Positions 33,281 to 43,483 of a DNA stretch of 64,000 nucleotides are shown here, in pieces. A program made the position numbers and the translations under genes. Positions within the stretch are counted from its first letter, which is position 1; every line of letters begins with the position of its first letter. The notes beneath the pieces were generated by a model. The model was given only the letters and a program-made list of their open reading frames with translations, had not been told where the DNA came from and ran no database searches. Origin of the DNA: CAYFHQ01 sp964342805. Its GTDB lineage: Bacteria; Bacillota; Clostridia; Peptostreptococcales; Acidaminobacteraceae. Location: assembly GCA_964342805.1 (NCBI GenBank), contig CAYFHQ010000004.1, positions 1 through 64,000 of the forward strand, given 5' to 3'.

Positions 33281-33350
33281 TTTTTTGAAATTCTTTCGCA
33301 ATCTATCCGAGTGCCTTATAATAGAAGATAGGGCCCATTGGAGGAAGATC

Positions 33351-35987
33351 ATGTCGAAAAAACAACTGCAAATATGTATTGCTGCCTACCTTCTGGCAAT
33401 GATCATTCCAATCACGTTTTTAAATGTAATGATTCATCAGGAACAGGTTGCCTACAACAAGTATTTTTCAGAAACCTTGGTTGCCGATCAAATGGATCGT
33501 AAACAAGGCCAGTTTATGGAATGGATTAACCAAAAGAAAAAATATGTTGAGCAGACAAGCCTGGCCCTTGAAAACTATGTGCGGTTTTACGGATATAACG
33601 ATACCCTCATTCCTCTACTTACGAGCATTAGCAAATCAGATCCTTCGCTCTTGCAGGTGTACCTCACATCTGAATCAGGGCGTAACTTCATCTCAGAATA
33701 TAAGACGCCTCGGGTCGATGGCCGAACACGACCTTGGTACATCCAAGCTATTCAGCAGGACCCATCCAGCGCGACTATATCAGAAATCTATCAGGATGTG
33801 ATCACAAAAGATCGTGTCATTACTTTTTCAATCCCAATTGTCAATGCTGCCAAGGAAGCAACAGGGGTAATTGGCTATGATATTACTCTTAATGAAGTTA
33901 TCCAAACCCTTGAGGAAGACTCTCTAACAGCCATAGTCATCATTGATGAATATGGCAATGAACTCTACCATTCATCCCTTGCAGACCAACTCAACTATTC
34001 CATACATTATGAGGACAAGGGGAACTATACCATTCAACATGACCAGGAGACCCTTTGGCATCAAAGTGCTTATGTTCTCACTGACTTAGGAGCGACTCTA
34101 TTTTTTGTCCAGCCAATTGCTCAAATAGACAGGACTTACAAGGCTTCATCACAAGTGGATCAAGTGGCTCATTTCGCCTTGATTGCCCTACTTACAATCC
34201 TTTTAGTTAAGGTATTAACAGATCATTTAGGCAGACACATGGCAGTCATTACGAAAAGTGTAAACCAATTAACCCCACCAGACCTTTCTGTCATAGCCAT
34301 TCAGTTCCCAGGAGTGGATCAGGTTAGGAAACTGTTAAGTGACTTACGTGGTGAAATGGCTTTGGAAATGAATGAATGGAAGGCCTTGGTCCAACATCAA
34401 AAGAGGATCGGTGAGGAGGCTGACCTTATTCAGTCAGCCATAGACGACAAAAATGAGGAAAAGCAGATCCTTAAAGAAGAGTTGGATAAGCTCCAAATCA
34501 TATCGCGTACACTGGTTGAAAGCCTGCCAGACTACATTATTGTTTTTGACTTACACGGCCGTATATTGAATATGAACCAGAAATTGAAGCAAGCCCTATG
34601 GAGTAGTGAAGAGGTGAATCCTCAGGAGTACACGGTAAGTCGGGTGTTTAAAGAGGCTCAAGGGGAGGCCCTTGAGGACTTCATGACCGTTTTAACCTCA
34701 CGGGAATACAATGACTTAGAGCTGAATTTGCAGTTGGATCAACTAGCGCTTACAGAAGTGAAAGTCAAGACCCACCGCTTAATGACAGACGAACGTATGA
34801 TAGGCATACAAGCCATTTGTAAGGACATGTCGCAAAATCGTCAAATTCATCAGGAGATCTATCAGAGGAACAAGGAAATCGAAATTGTGAATGATGTATC
34901 CAAACTCCTTGCTGCCTCAGATGATTTGGATAAGACCCTCCAGCGAATTGTAGACAAGGTCAGTTTGTTTTTGCATGCCTCTCTTTGTACCATTCGATTA
35001 CTAACCCCTGACCAAAAACTCGTTCTCCATGCCTTTGCAGGCAGTACAGAACGAATGATCATCCAGGACACGCCAAGTAGTGAAGGGTCCCATATGGGGT
35101 GGTCCATCGCCCATAATGAAGTTTTACGCTTATATAGTCAATCAGACATGAAGTTCCATGACCCTGCCCTGGCAGATGCCATGGAAGAACTCCATGTGGT
35201 CGTGTATGTTCCTTTGGTTGCTCAAGGACAGTCTTATGGCGTTTTGGCTGTGACCAGTGATCATGACATTTCCGATGAAGAAATTGAAATCCTTCAGTCA
35301 CTGGCTGACCAAGCGGCCATTGCCATTGATAGAAAAAGGGTCTTTGATGAGCTTCGGTCACATTACTTCAAGACCATCGAAGCATTGGCAACAGCTGTAG
35401 AAGCCAAGGTACCAAACATGTCAGGCCACACAAAACGTGTTTCAGAGTTAGCGACGATGGTTGGCAAGAAACTCTATCTACGGCGGGACCAGCTGAGTGA
35501 GGTCCACATAGCAGGCCTTCTCCATGACATTGGTAAAATTGGCATCGAGGATCATGTCTTGTTATCAGGAGACACAGAGGACTCAGATACAATTGCGATT
35601 ATTGACGCTCACCCTGCACAGTCAAAGAGCATACTATCGTCCATTGGTATTTCTGACACGATATTGCAGGGTATTTACTATCACCATAAACGTTATGATC
35701 TTAAGGGTTTCCCCTATGAGGACACAAGCATTACCTCCCAGCCCCTATTGGCACGCATTATCCAGGTTGTCGATAACTTGGACAGTATATTACTTCATGA
35801 CCAAGACCAAGTGAGGATGGAGACTTTAGAGATGGCCTACCAGCGCTTGCAAAAAGAAAGTGGTACAGCCTATTGCCCTGAGATCATCAAAGTTGTTGGT
35901 GAACTCATTGCTGAGAGCCCTCTTGATATTTTGCAGTTGTATGCTGTTGAGAGTATAAAGGAGGGCATGCGGCATGAAATTTCGTAA
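33351..35987 (+). CDS. Membrane receptor with Cache, PAS, GAF and a degenerate HD-GYP domain
   Basis: This 878-aa protein has TM1 (about 8-28), an extracellular dCache-like sensor (about 30-275, with RPWYIQAI), TM2 (about 283-300), a coiled linker, PAS (about 390-510), GAF (about 520-660) and a C-terminal HD-GYP domain. The HD core is intact (LLHDIGKIGI), but the GYP motif reads HHKRYDLKGFP instead of HHxxxDGxGYP. Cyclic-di-GMP hydrolysis is therefore doubtful. The ATG at 33351 follows GGAGGAAG. It overlaps the next HD-GYP gene by 14 bp, so the two are co-expressed. Confidence 0.85.
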   Translation: MSKKQLQICIAAYLLAMIIPITFLNVMIHQEQVAYNKYFSETLVADQMDRKQGQFMEWINQKKKYVEQTSLALENYVRFYGYNDTLIPLLTSISKSDPSLLQVYLTSESGRNFISEYKTPRVDGRTRPWYIQAIQQDPSSATISEIYQDVITKDRVITFSIPIVNAAKEATGVIGYDITLNEVIQTLEEDSLTAIVIIDEYGNELYHSSLADQLNYSIHYEDKGNYTIQHDQETLWHQSAYVLTDLGATLFFVQPIAQIDRTYKASSQVDQVAHFALIALLTILLVKVLTDHLGRHMAVITKSVNQLTPPDLSVIAIQFPGVDQVRKLLSDLRGEMALEMNEWKALVQHQKRIGEEADLIQSAIDDKNEEKQILKEELDKLQIISRTLVESLPDYIIVFDLHGRILNMNQKLKQALWSSEEVNPQEYTVSRVFKEAQGEALEDFMTVLTSREYNDLELNLQLDQLALTEVKVKTHRLMTDERMIGIQAICKDMSQNRQIHQEIYQRNKEIEIVNDVSKLLAASDDLDKTLQRIVDKVSLFLHASLCTIRLLTPDQKLVLHAFAGSTERMIIQDTPSSEGSHMGWSIAHNEVLRLYSQSDMKFHDPALADAMEELHVVVYVPLVAQGQSYGVLAVTSDHDISDEEIEILQSLADQAAIAIDRKRVFDELRSHYFKTIEALATAVEAKVPNMSGHTKRVSELATMVGKKLYLRRDQLSEVHIAGLLHDIGKIGIEDHVLLSGDTEDSDTIAIIDAHPAQSKSILSSIGISDTILQGIYYHHKRYDLKGFPYEDTSITSQPLLARIIQVVDNLDSILLHDQDQVRMETLEMAYQRLQKESGTAYCPEIIKVVGELIAESPLDILQLYAVESIKEGMRHEIS

Positions 35988-38475
35988 TCGATTAATGCTT
36001 GTTCTCTTTATTGTTGCTTTGGTTCCAACTCTTTTAGTAGGTTTTTACCAATATAATGAGATGGTTGAAAATCGAAGACACCAGCAACTCTTTTTAATGA
36101 AGGACCAATGGGGCCACAGGTTAGAGCCCATTAAACATTGGACAGAAGAACTATCTGCTAATTTAGAAAGTTTTTTGACCAGCTATGATTTTCTCCAGCA
36201 ATATGGAACAAGGGCTCAAGAACCCTTTGTAGAGTCATTTCAAGGACAATCGGAGGATAAAATTGAGTACTGGCTAGAAGGCCAGGGGAAGGCACCCGTG
36301 TGGGTATTGGAGGAAATGTCACAAGCCCCCTACTGGATTGGACCCTTTCAAGGAGACACCTTTGACTCCAAGGTCTTCTATTATGTCCATGAACGAACGA
36401 TCACTGTTCAAAAAAAACGAATGGCAGCTGCCTATCAAGTCCATGAAAAAAGATTCGAAAGTTTGTTGGGGCCAGCAACAAGTGACTACCTGGTCTTGCT
36501 TATGGTGAACGGGGAGCCGGTTTATGGTGATCCGAAGGCCTTTGAGGCCAAAGACCAATTCAAGTATGCTGGAAACCGCGTAGTTCCGTTGGAAGACAAT
36601 CATTATGGCTACTATAGAGGGTTTTCAAGTGGCGCCATTGACGTGTACATGACTGGAGAGGGATTGATTCAAGCTTCGACATTTGCACAAACTGCAACAC
36701 GACTGATCAATGTCCTATTCATTCCCCTTTGTTTGGCTGGCCTGGTAGCTTACGCTTTAACGACTATTCTCTTTTGGCCCTTGCGCCGCTTGGTTCAATG
36801 GGTTCAGCGGGTGAACAATAAGGATTATCGCCTGGAGGCCGCATCATCATTTGGCCTTTTTCAAGAGATCGCCATAGACGTAGAACAAGCGACAATCAGC
36901 TATCAACAAGGCCAACAGGCCTTACAAAGCCAAATAGACATCATTGAGAGTGCCACTGAGGCCTTCAAGCAAGTGGAGCTACACCATGGTGAAGTGAAAA
37001 AGAAGCTCTCTGAGATCAAGCGGTCTCTAGGCCTGCAAAGTAGTTCCTTCTACGCCCTACTCCAATCCTTGGACGACATGGTTTGGATTACAGACGAAAA
37101 CGGCAAAATCATTTATATCACAGACAAAGTAGAGCAAATGTTGGGATATCCCGCAGAACACTTAGTTGATCAGTCCATCAATGAGCTGATAGCCCTACCC
37201 AATGTGGAAATAGCATTACAGTCAGATATTATCAACCAAACCTTAGATATGAAATGTAAAAACGGAATGGTTGAATCCTTTGTAACCAATACCATACGAA
37301 TTCAAATCGAAAACCAGTCTGACATCATTTTGGGAATTGGTCGATCGGACAAGCACCTTGTAAATATGCAACGCCGGGCAAGGCGGAGGACAAAGGAACT
37401 CAAAAACATCCGAGCCATCACTAGACAGCTGGCAAGTAAACATGAAATGGATGACTTATTGGATGTTGTTCTCGTTACGATCAGTGACCTTTATGACATT
37501 GCTGCCGTAAACATACACATGTTGGATGAAAACAAGATGCTCTCTCATGTGAAGACCGCAGGCCCCTTTGTCAATGAAGTGCCTGAATCCAGTATTGATC
37601 CTGATGCGGATATCCGTGGCACAGCCATGATAGATCAAAAGTTAATGGTTGAAAAACAACTCATGGAGATCATGTTCTCGGACCCACTCCTCATGAAGCC
37701 CTTCCTTCGACATGTTGGGTCGGCCGCATTTATTCCCATCATCATTGATGGAGAAGGTGTTGGCGTCATATCCATCTGGTTTAGGACAACCATCGGAGAG
37801 TCAGATTTAGACATGCTCAATGCCTTGGCGATTCAATCAACGATTGCAATTGAAAAATCAAGACTCTATAGCAAGCAGCAAGAGGAGTTTGTAAAGACCA
37901 TCGGGGTGCTGGCGACTGCCATTGATGCCAAAGACGCCTATACGGTTGGCCACTCCCACCGGGTGTCGCAGTTCGCCCTAACGGTAGGCAGAAAGTTAGG
38001 GCTAGACGCAGAAACCCTAGTGGATGTTGAAATTGCTGGCATTTTACACGATATAGGAAAGATTGGTATTCCTGACTCCATCCTTGCTAAAGAAGGGAAA
38101 CTCACTGGAGCGGAGTTTGCTGTCATTAAGGAGCACCCAGAAATCGGTAGTCGAATCCTCTCTCCAATCGGTTTCTCTGACAACATTACGCTTGGGGTCC
38201 TGCTACACCATAAACGATACGATGGAACAGGCTATCCTGAAACGGTTGACAGTGGTCAACCACCATTGATATCCTTCATTATAGGTGCAGCCGATGCCCT
38301 CGACGCCATGACCAGCAACCGGTCATATACGGTTGCAAGGAGTCTAGGAGCAGCAGTAGAGGAACTCAAGCGGTGCAGCGGTACACAGTTCCATCCAGAG
38401 GTTATAAAAGTCATTGATCATATGTATCAAAATGAACCTGACATACTCCAGGAAATCATAGCTGGGAAAGGATAA
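35974..38475 (+). CDS. Membrane HD-GYP phosphodiesterase with PAS and GAF domains
   Basis: This 833-aa protein has TM1 (about 6-24), an extracellular sensor of about 210 residues, TM2 (about 246-266), a coiled coil, PAS (about 360-460), GAF (about 490-630) and HD-GYP (about 640-820). The catalytic motifs are canonical: GHSHRV, ILHDIGKIGIP, and HHKRYDGTGYP. The likely role is degradation of cyclic-di-GMP (or a related dinucleotide) in response to an external signal. It overlaps the upstream degenerate HD-GYP gene by 14 bp and ends 4 bp before dnaX. Confidence 0.9.
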   Translation: MKFRNRLMLVLFIVALVPTLLVGFYQYNEMVENRRHQQLFLMKDQWGHRLEPIKHWTEELSANLESFLTSYDFLQQYGTRAQEPFVESFQGQSEDKIEYWLEGQGKAPVWVLEEMSQAPYWIGPFQGDTFDSKVFYYVHERTITVQKKRMAAAYQVHEKRFESLLGPATSDYLVLLMVNGEPVYGDPKAFEAKDQFKYAGNRVVPLEDNHYGYYRGFSSGAIDVYMTGEGLIQASTFAQTATRLINVLFIPLCLAGLVAYALTTILFWPLRRLVQWVQRVNNKDYRLEAASSFGLFQEIAIDVEQATISYQQGQQALQSQIDIIESATEAFKQVELHHGEVKKKLSEIKRSLGLQSSSFYALLQSLDDMVWITDENGKIIYITDKVEQMLGYPAEHLVDQSINELIALPNVEIALQSDIINQTLDMKCKNGMVESFVTNTIRIQIENQSDIILGIGRSDKHLVNMQRRARRRTKELKNIRAITRQLASKHEMDDLLDVVLVTISDLYDIAAVNIHMLDENKMLSHVKTAGPFVNEVPESSIDPDADIRGTAMIDQKLMVEKQLMEIMFSDPLLMKPFLRHVGSAAFIPIIIDGEGVGVISIWFRTTIGESDLDMLNALAIQSTIAIEKSRLYSKQQEEFVKTIGVLATAIDAKDAYTVGHSHRVSQFALTVGRKLGLDAETLVDVEIAGILHDIGKIGIPDSILAKEGKLTGAEFAVIKEHPEIGSRILSPIGFSDNITLGVLLHHKRYDGTGYPETVDSGQPPLISFIIGAADALDAMTSNRSYTVARSLGAAVEELKRCSGTQFHPEVIKVIDHMYQNEPDILQEIIAGKG

Positions 38476-38479
38476 GAAT

Positions 38480-40207
38480 GTGAGTTATCAAGCACTCTAT
38501 CGGGCATGGAGACCGAAAGTCTTCCATGAGGTGATTGGACAAGGTCACATCACGGAAACCATCAAAAATCAGATCAAGAACAACAATATCGCCCATGCGT
38601 ATCTCTTCAGCGGAACCCGGGGGACTGGAAAAACGTCTACAGCCAAAATCATGGCCAGGGCAATCAATTGCCTGAGTCCTGTTGGGGAAGACCCCTGTAA
38701 CACCTGTGAGATCTGTACGGGTATGTTAGACGAGAGCCTCATGGATATTGTGGAAATCGATGCGGCTTCCAACAATGGTGTCGATGATATTCGAGAACTG
38801 AGGGAGAATGTTAAGTATCCGCCTGCTCGGGCCAAGTATAAGGTCTACATTGTCGACGAGGTTCACATGCTCTCCCAAGGGGCCTTCAATGCCCTCCTAA
38901 AAACCCTAGAAGAACCACCCTCTTATGTGGTCTTCATCTTGGCGACGACAGAACCGCATAAAATCCCTGCTACCATCCATTCGCGGTGTCAGCGGTATGA
39001 CTTTAAACGAATTAACGGCAATGATATCGTGGGTCATTTGGACCACATCTGCAAGGACAATGGGATCGAGGCAGAAGAAGCTGCCTTGAAGCTGATTGTT
39101 CGTAATGCCGATGGGGCCATGCGTGACGCCATCAGTATTCTAGACCAGTGTACAGCCTTTGTTGACGGAACCTTGAAGGTTGACGACGTTATTCACACCC
39201 TAGGAATGACAACCGAGCATTGGTTGTTCAAAGTAACGGACCAAGTGATTGAAGGTCAAACCGCATCGGTGATGAAAATGATCGATGAGTTGGTGGCAGA
39301 AGGCAAGGACATCCACCAGTTTATCCGAAGTTTAACCAATCACTTTCGCAGCCTCATGCTGGCCCGGTCAGGTGCAGACCTTGAATACTTGCTAGACGCG
39401 ACAGATGACGCCATTGCAGACATCCAGAGCCAGTCTGAGAGATTGTCCATGGCCCAAGTCCTAAGAGGGCTTGAAATCCTGTCAGCCTTGGAGGCAGCCA
39501 GTAAGTGGGCAACACAGCCACGAATTCACCTTGAAATGGGTTTAATCAAGCTCATGCAGCCTGAGGTAGACCAGTCGGTTGAGGCCCTGTTGGCGAGGAT
39601 TGAACGCCTGGAGTCAGGGGCTGTTTCTGTGGTTCAACGGCCAAATTCTGCTCCTGTTACGACGGTTTCAAATCCTCTACCAACAAAGACTTCGTCGGAA
39701 AGTGTAAGCAGGGTTAACAAGCAGACGGCACCTGTGCCACAAGCCAGTCAACCGGTTACAAAAACAGAAACAAACCCACCGATTGCAGATGCGCCTATTG
39801 CCGACGAACCGGTGGCGACCTTTGTTCCAGCTCCAGCCGACGCGTCGGTGAAAGCCATCCAGGAAAAATGGTCACAGGTTTTGGACGGCGTGAGAAAACG
39901 AAAAGTGTCTGTAAAGGGCTTCTTAATTGAAGGGGAACCGGCCTTTATTGAAAATGGCACCCTGATGATTGCCTTTAAAGACGGTTATGGTTTCCATATG
40001 GACATGATTGAACGGGCGGAGCACCGGGCTATTGTAGAAGAAGTGATCCAGTCCATATTGGGTTACTCCCTGCGGGTGAAGTGTGAGTATGATTACAACT
40101 TAAAGAGAGAAACGTCAGACACTGAAGTTGTTGAGCAATCTGAAGAGGACCAAATGAAGGCCTTTTTAGGGGTTCATGCAGACAAGCTTACCATTGTCGA
40201 CGAGTAA
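38480..40207 (+). CDS. dnaX: DNA polymerase III subunits gamma/tau
   Basis: DnaX (575 aa) is the clamp-loader ATPase. Walker A is GTRGTGKTSTAK (about 45-56), a zinc module has Cys at CLSPVGEDPCNTCEIC, and Walker B is VDEVHML. A Pro/Ala-rich linker (about 385-455) precedes the C-terminal tau region. The start is a GTG behind AAAGGA. I saw no clear A-rich slippery heptamer, so a separate gamma form by frameshifting is not supported. The dnaX-ybaB-recR order is canonical. Confidence 0.96.
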   Translation: MSYQALYRAWRPKVFHEVIGQGHITETIKNQIKNNNIAHAYLFSGTRGTGKTSTAKIMARAINCLSPVGEDPCNTCEICTGMLDESLMDIVEIDAASNNGVDDIRELRENVKYPPARAKYKVYIVDEVHMLSQGAFNALLKTLEEPPSYVVFILATTEPHKIPATIHSRCQRYDFKRINGNDIVGHLDHICKDNGIEAEEAALKLIVRNADGAMRDAISILDQCTAFVDGTLKVDDVIHTLGMTTEHWLFKVTDQVIEGQTASVMKMIDELVAEGKDIHQFIRSLTNHFRSLMLARSGADLEYLLDATDDAIADIQSQSERLSMAQVLRGLEILSALEAASKWATQPRIHLEMGLIKLMQPEVDQSVEALLARIERLESGAVSVVQRPNSAPVTTVSNPLPTKTSSESVSRVNKQTAPVPQASQPVTKTETNPPIADAPIADEPVATFVPAPADASVKAIQEKWSQVLDGVRKRKVSVKGFLIEGEPAFIENGTLMIAFKDGYGFHMDMIERAEHRAIVEEVIQSILGYSLRVKCEYDYNLKRETSDTEVVEQSEEDQMKAFLGVHADKLTIVDE

Positions 40208-40221
40208 CAACATGATATAAT
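40194..40221 (+). promoter_or_regulatory. Possible promoter of ybaB-recR
   Basis: TTGTCG (40194-40199), a 16-bp spacer and a perfect TATAAT (40216-40221) overlap the dnaX stop region. Confidence 0.55.
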
Positions 40222-40259
40222 AGGAACGATTATAAAGGAATTTGAATGGAGGACTAACC

Positions 40260-40598
40260 ATGGCAAAAGGAAGAAAGCCAATGATGCCTGGCAATATGGG
40301 TAACATGATGAAGCAAGTGCAGAAAATGCAAAAGGAAATGGAAAAGGCCCAGGCTGAAGCAGAAACAAAGGAATTTGAAGCTTCTGCTGGAGGCGGTGCA
40401 GTTACTGCTAAAGTAAATGGTAAAAAAGAACTGGTGAACATCACAATCGATGAAGATGTTGTTGATCCAGATGACGTGGAAATGCTACAAGATCTGATTA
40501 TTGCCTCAGTAAATGAAGCCCTACGCATGGCGGACGACGCTACAGCAAAGACAATGGGTAAGTTAACGGGTGGTATGAACATCCCAGGCTTATTCTAA
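40260..40598 (+). CDS. ybaB: Nucleoid-associated protein YbaB/EbfC
   Basis: This 112-aa protein has a Met/Gly-rich basic start, the central coiled helix MQKEMEKAQAEAE, and the conserved VNGKKELVNITID segment. YbaB dimers bind DNA non-specifically. The ATG at 40260 lies behind GGAGGA; an earlier reading from 40242 overlaps that site. It lies 10 bp before recR. Confidence 0.94.
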   Translation: MAKGRKPMMPGNMGNMMKQVQKMQKEMEKAQAEAETKEFEASAGGGAVTAKVNGKKELVNITIDEDVVDPDDVEMLQDLIIASVNEALRMADDATAKTMGKLTGGMNIPGLF

Positions 40599-40608
40599 GG
40601 AGGCGACC

Positions 40609-41208
40609 ATGTCGCATTTTGCGGCCCCTATAGCACGGCTGATTGAAGAGTTCAGTCGTCTTCCTGGGATTGGTCGAAAGACAGCCCAGCGATTGGCCTT
40701 TCATGTGATCAACAGCCGTGAGGACTACGCTGTAAGTCTGTCAGAAGCCATTCTTGAAGCCAAGAAGAAAATGAAGTACTGTAGCCAGTGTTTCAACTTG
40801 ACGGACGTGGAGCTATGTCCCATATGTGCGGACCCCAAGCGGGACCAGAGCATGATTTGTGTAGTGGAGGACCCCAAGGACTTAATCGCCATTGAGCGAA
40901 CCAAGGAGTTCCACGGCGTTTATCATGTCCTACATGGTTCCATATCACCCATGGACGGAATTGGCCCAGACGACATCAAGCTACGGGAGCTGATCATCCG
41001 TGTTCAGTCCAGCGACGTGTCAGAGGTGATCCTGGCAACTAACCCCACGATAGAAGGGGAGGCAACTTCCATGTATATTTCAAAACTCCTAAGCCCTGCG
41101 GGGATATTAGTAACGCGACTGGCCCACGGGGTTCCCGTTGGCGGAGACTTGGAATATGCTGACGAAGTAACCTTGTCTAAGGCCCTTGAGGGCAGACGAA
41201 AGCTATAA
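40609..41208 (+). CDS. recR: Recombination protein RecR
   Basis: RecR (199 aa) works with RecF and RecO in gap repair. It has the helix-hairpin-helix RLPGIGRKTAQRLAFH (about 17-32), a C4 zinc finger CSQC...CPIC (about 57-75), and a TOPRIM domain with VVEDPKD and ATNPTIEGEATS. AAGGAGG precedes the ATG. Confidence 0.97.
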   Translation: MSHFAAPIARLIEEFSRLPGIGRKTAQRLAFHVINSREDYAVSLSEAILEAKKKMKYCSQCFNLTDVELCPICADPKRDQSMICVVEDPKDLIAIERTKEFHGVYHVLHGSISPMDGIGPDDIKLRELIIRVQSSDVSEVILATNPTIEGEATSMYISKLLSPAGILVTRLAHGVPVGGDLEYADEVTLSKALEGRRKL

Positions 41209-41233
41209 TGAAATACCAGATTAATGACAGTGG

Positions 41234-41259
41234 TCCCCTGCTCTTTGGCAGGGGATTTT
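41234..41259 (+). terminator. Terminator after recR
   Basis: TCCCCTGC and GCAGGGGA form a perfect 8-bp stem around a 6-nt loop, followed by TTTT. Confidence 0.78.
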
Positions 41260-41348
41260 CATTTTCTTGGAAAATTCTTTATTTTTCTGTGAGTTCAATG
41301 TTTTGGTGGGGTAGGAATACTCTATCACGTTTGATAGGGGGAATAAGA

Positions 41349-41990
41349 ATGAAAAGAGAAACGTTACAATCTTCAATGCGAAATGAACATGGTAGTGGAA
41401 TTGCAAGAAAACTACGTCGTGAAGGTAAAATACCTGCAGTACTCTATGGACATGGCAGCGAAACAAAGAGCCTTATGCTTGATGGTAGCCAAATCGAACA
41501 TTTCTTAGTACACCATGGTGTAGGAGCTACTGTTGATTTAAATATTGACGGTATTAGTGTTTTTGCAATGGTAAAGGACTATCAGCGAACCAACCTCACA
41601 AGAGACTTACTACATATTGATTTCCAGGAGCTTCACAAGGGAGAAAAAGTGCGCTTGAATGTGCCTATCCATTTCTTGAACAAGGAAGCCGTGGAAGACG
41701 CAAAATCAGTGATCGTGGAGCAAATCCATGAAATTGAAATGACCGTTCTTCCTAAGGACCTCATTGAGATCATCAACCTGGATGTAAGCACCATGAACCA
41801 TGGAGAGGCCATCCGTGTAATGGATTTGGATATCTTCAAGGACGATCGTTTTGATGTCTTCAATGATCCGGACACAGTTGTTGTAAGCTTGACAGCTGCA
41901 GGCACCAAGGTGACCGAAGAAACACCTGCTGATGAACCCCTGTCCGTTTCAGTGGAGATGGTTGATCAGGCATCCAATGGGGATGAATAA
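41349..41990 (+). CDS. rplY: 50S ribosomal protein L25/general stress protein CTC
   Basis: This 213-aa protein is of the long L25/TL5/CTC type. An N-terminal 5S rRNA-binding L25 domain (about 1-90, with RREGKIPAVLYG) is followed by the C-terminal beta domain. In Bacillus the orthologue ctc is a SigB stress gene. No SigB-type promoter was seen in the 90 bases before this start, so that link is not supported here. The ATG at 41349 follows GGGGG; an upstream in-frame extension overlaps the recR terminator and is rejected. Confidence 0.93.
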   Translation: MKRETLQSSMRNEHGSGIARKLRREGKIPAVLYGHGSETKSLMLDGSQIEHFLVHHGVGATVDLNIDGISVFAMVKDYQRTNLTRDLLHIDFQELHKGEKVRLNVPIHFLNKEAVEDAKSVIVEQIHEIEMTVLPKDLIEIINLDVSTMNHGEAIRVMDLDIFKDDRFDVFNDPDTVVVSLTAAGTKVTEETPADEPLSVSVEMVDQASNGDE

Positions 41991-42006
41991 GACAAATTGT
42001 AACGAG

Positions 42007-42035
42007 GAGCCAGCATTGAGCTGGCTCTTTTTTTT
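42007..42035 (+). terminator. Terminator after L25/CTC
   Basis: GAGCCAGC pairs perfectly with GCTGGCTC around ATTGA, followed by eight Ts. Confidence 0.92.
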
Positions 42036-42045
42036 ATGGGAATGC

Positions 42046-42074
42046 TTGACAATTACTTCCATTATACATATATT
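42046..42074 (+). promoter_or_regulatory. Promoter of the Tad-like operon
   Basis: Perfect TTGACA (42046-42051), a 17-bp spacer and TATATT (42069-42074) lie 24 bases before the first gene. Confidence 0.72.
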
Positions 42075-42097
42075 GGGAATGTGGAGGTTGTTAAAAA

Positions 42098-43483
42098 ATG
42101 ACAAATGAAAGCAGGTACACACTTATTGTAGCGCCTCACCAGCAGAGTATTGAGGACTTACGGGAGGCCATGATTCATCGGTATCGCCATTATGGCATCC
42201 ACAGTCGTTTGATTGTTAGGCACACGATTGAAGGGGCCTATCAGATCCTTGAACACGAGCAGATTGACTATTTCATCGTGTTTGACGATGTACTCGGAGC
42301 CAGACAGTTGGCCTGTCAGCCTATCCCAACGGTCCTCATTACTAGTGGCATGTCCAACCAAGACATGGATGCCTGGAACAAGTCCAAGGACCACTTGAAG
42401 GTGGCGCAAGAGGTGGAGCTCAAGGGGGAGGATATTGTTGACTTGCTTATGGTAGACGGGGTGTCCACAGGTCGGATGCCAGTGGACAAACAGTTGGCCA
42501 CCATGGTGAACCAATATATCAGTCGGTCCTCCCTTGACACCAAGTCTGATTATGATTGGATGAGCCGTTATCTTGAGGATTCTGATAGGAAAAAGCTCAA
42601 AGACCTCCTACCCACAGCCATAAAAAGCCAACTCAGTAAGAGTGTCGTGCGGACATTTGAGACCAATGAGAGAGGCCTATATACCATATGGGATCAACCG
42701 ATTTTCGCCAGCGACTTGGCCTACATATTGGCTAAGGCAACAAAAAAACGTGTTCTCCTGATTGATGCCAACCGCCTAGAACCCAGCTTAGACTTACATT
42801 TGGGTGTTGACGCCCATGCCGGTCAATTAAAGTTGAACTTCGGCCAACCCTACGCCTCCGGTTTGAAGCTGGCCTTTGAAGCCATGGGGAAGAGGATGAT
42901 GAACCGGGCCCTCCTGGAACGGGTCAGTAACCGGGTAGGGAGGGAGACTTTGTGGGTTCTTACTGGCGCAGAAGCCATACATGATTTTGAGTACTATGAT
43001 CGTGAGCGTTTTGAACGACTCTTGCAATTGTCACGAATGAGCTTTGACTTTGTATTTGTGGCGACCAGTGGATTTATGTATGACCTATTTACCTGTGTGG
43101 CCATGTATGAGGCTGACCGGTGCCTGGTCCCCTTTGAAGGGAAACTCGATCGGGTCCGAGCTTTGAACAGAACCCTGATGTTTTTAGAGGAAAAGCAAAA
43201 GATTTCCTATAACAAACACGTGTTTTGTGCCTATAACTATGACCGGAAGGTGGACTTGTCCATGGATGTACTCAATGACGTCTTCAATGGCCAAGTGGGG
43301 ACACAAATTCCCTATAACATCAAAAGAGAAATCTATAGAAGCAAAAAAAGAAGACATATGGGTTTACTCAAGGAAAAGGACGTGAAAGGGTATGTCAAAG
43401 TGTTAATGGAGTTGGGCATACCGGGTCACAAGCGCTTGGGCAAGCTTTATAGAAAGGGGTTTGGATATGAGCTTGGTGACTAG
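42098..43483 (+). CDS. TadZ/CpaE-like ParA-family protein without a Walker A motif
   Basis: This 461-aa protein has a receiver-like N-terminus (about 8-110) and a MinD/ParA-type ATPase fold (about 205-400). The strand after the P-loop is normal (VLLIDANRLEPSLDLHLGV), but where KGGVGKT should stand the sequence reads LYTIWDQPIFASD. Nucleotide hydrolysis is therefore unlikely. TadZ proteins localise Tad pilus machines at the pole, and some known members have atypical P-loops. GGAGG lies 11 bases before the ATG. It is the first gene of a six-gene Tad-like operon and overlaps the ATPase gene by 17 bp. Confidence 0.78.
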   Translation: MTNESRYTLIVAPHQQSIEDLREAMIHRYRHYGIHSRLIVRHTIEGAYQILEHEQIDYFIVFDDVLGARQLACQPIPTVLITSGMSNQDMDAWNKSKDHLKVAQEVELKGEDIVDLLMVDGVSTGRMPVDKQLATMVNQYISRSSLDTKSDYDWMSRYLEDSDRKKLKDLLPTAIKSQLSKSVVRTFETNERGLYTIWDQPIFASDLAYILAKATKKRVLLIDANRLEPSLDLHLGVDAHAGQLKLNFGQPYASGLKLAFEAMGKRMMNRALLERVSNRVGRETLWVLTGAEAIHDFEYYDRERFERLLQLSRMSFDFVFVATSGFMYDLFTCVAMYEADRCLVPFEGKLDRVRALNRTLMFLEEKQKISYNKHVFCAYNYDRKVDLSMDVLNDVFNGQVGTQIPYNIKREIYRSKKRRHMGLLKEKDVKGYVKVLMELGIPGHKRLGKLYRKGFGYELGD

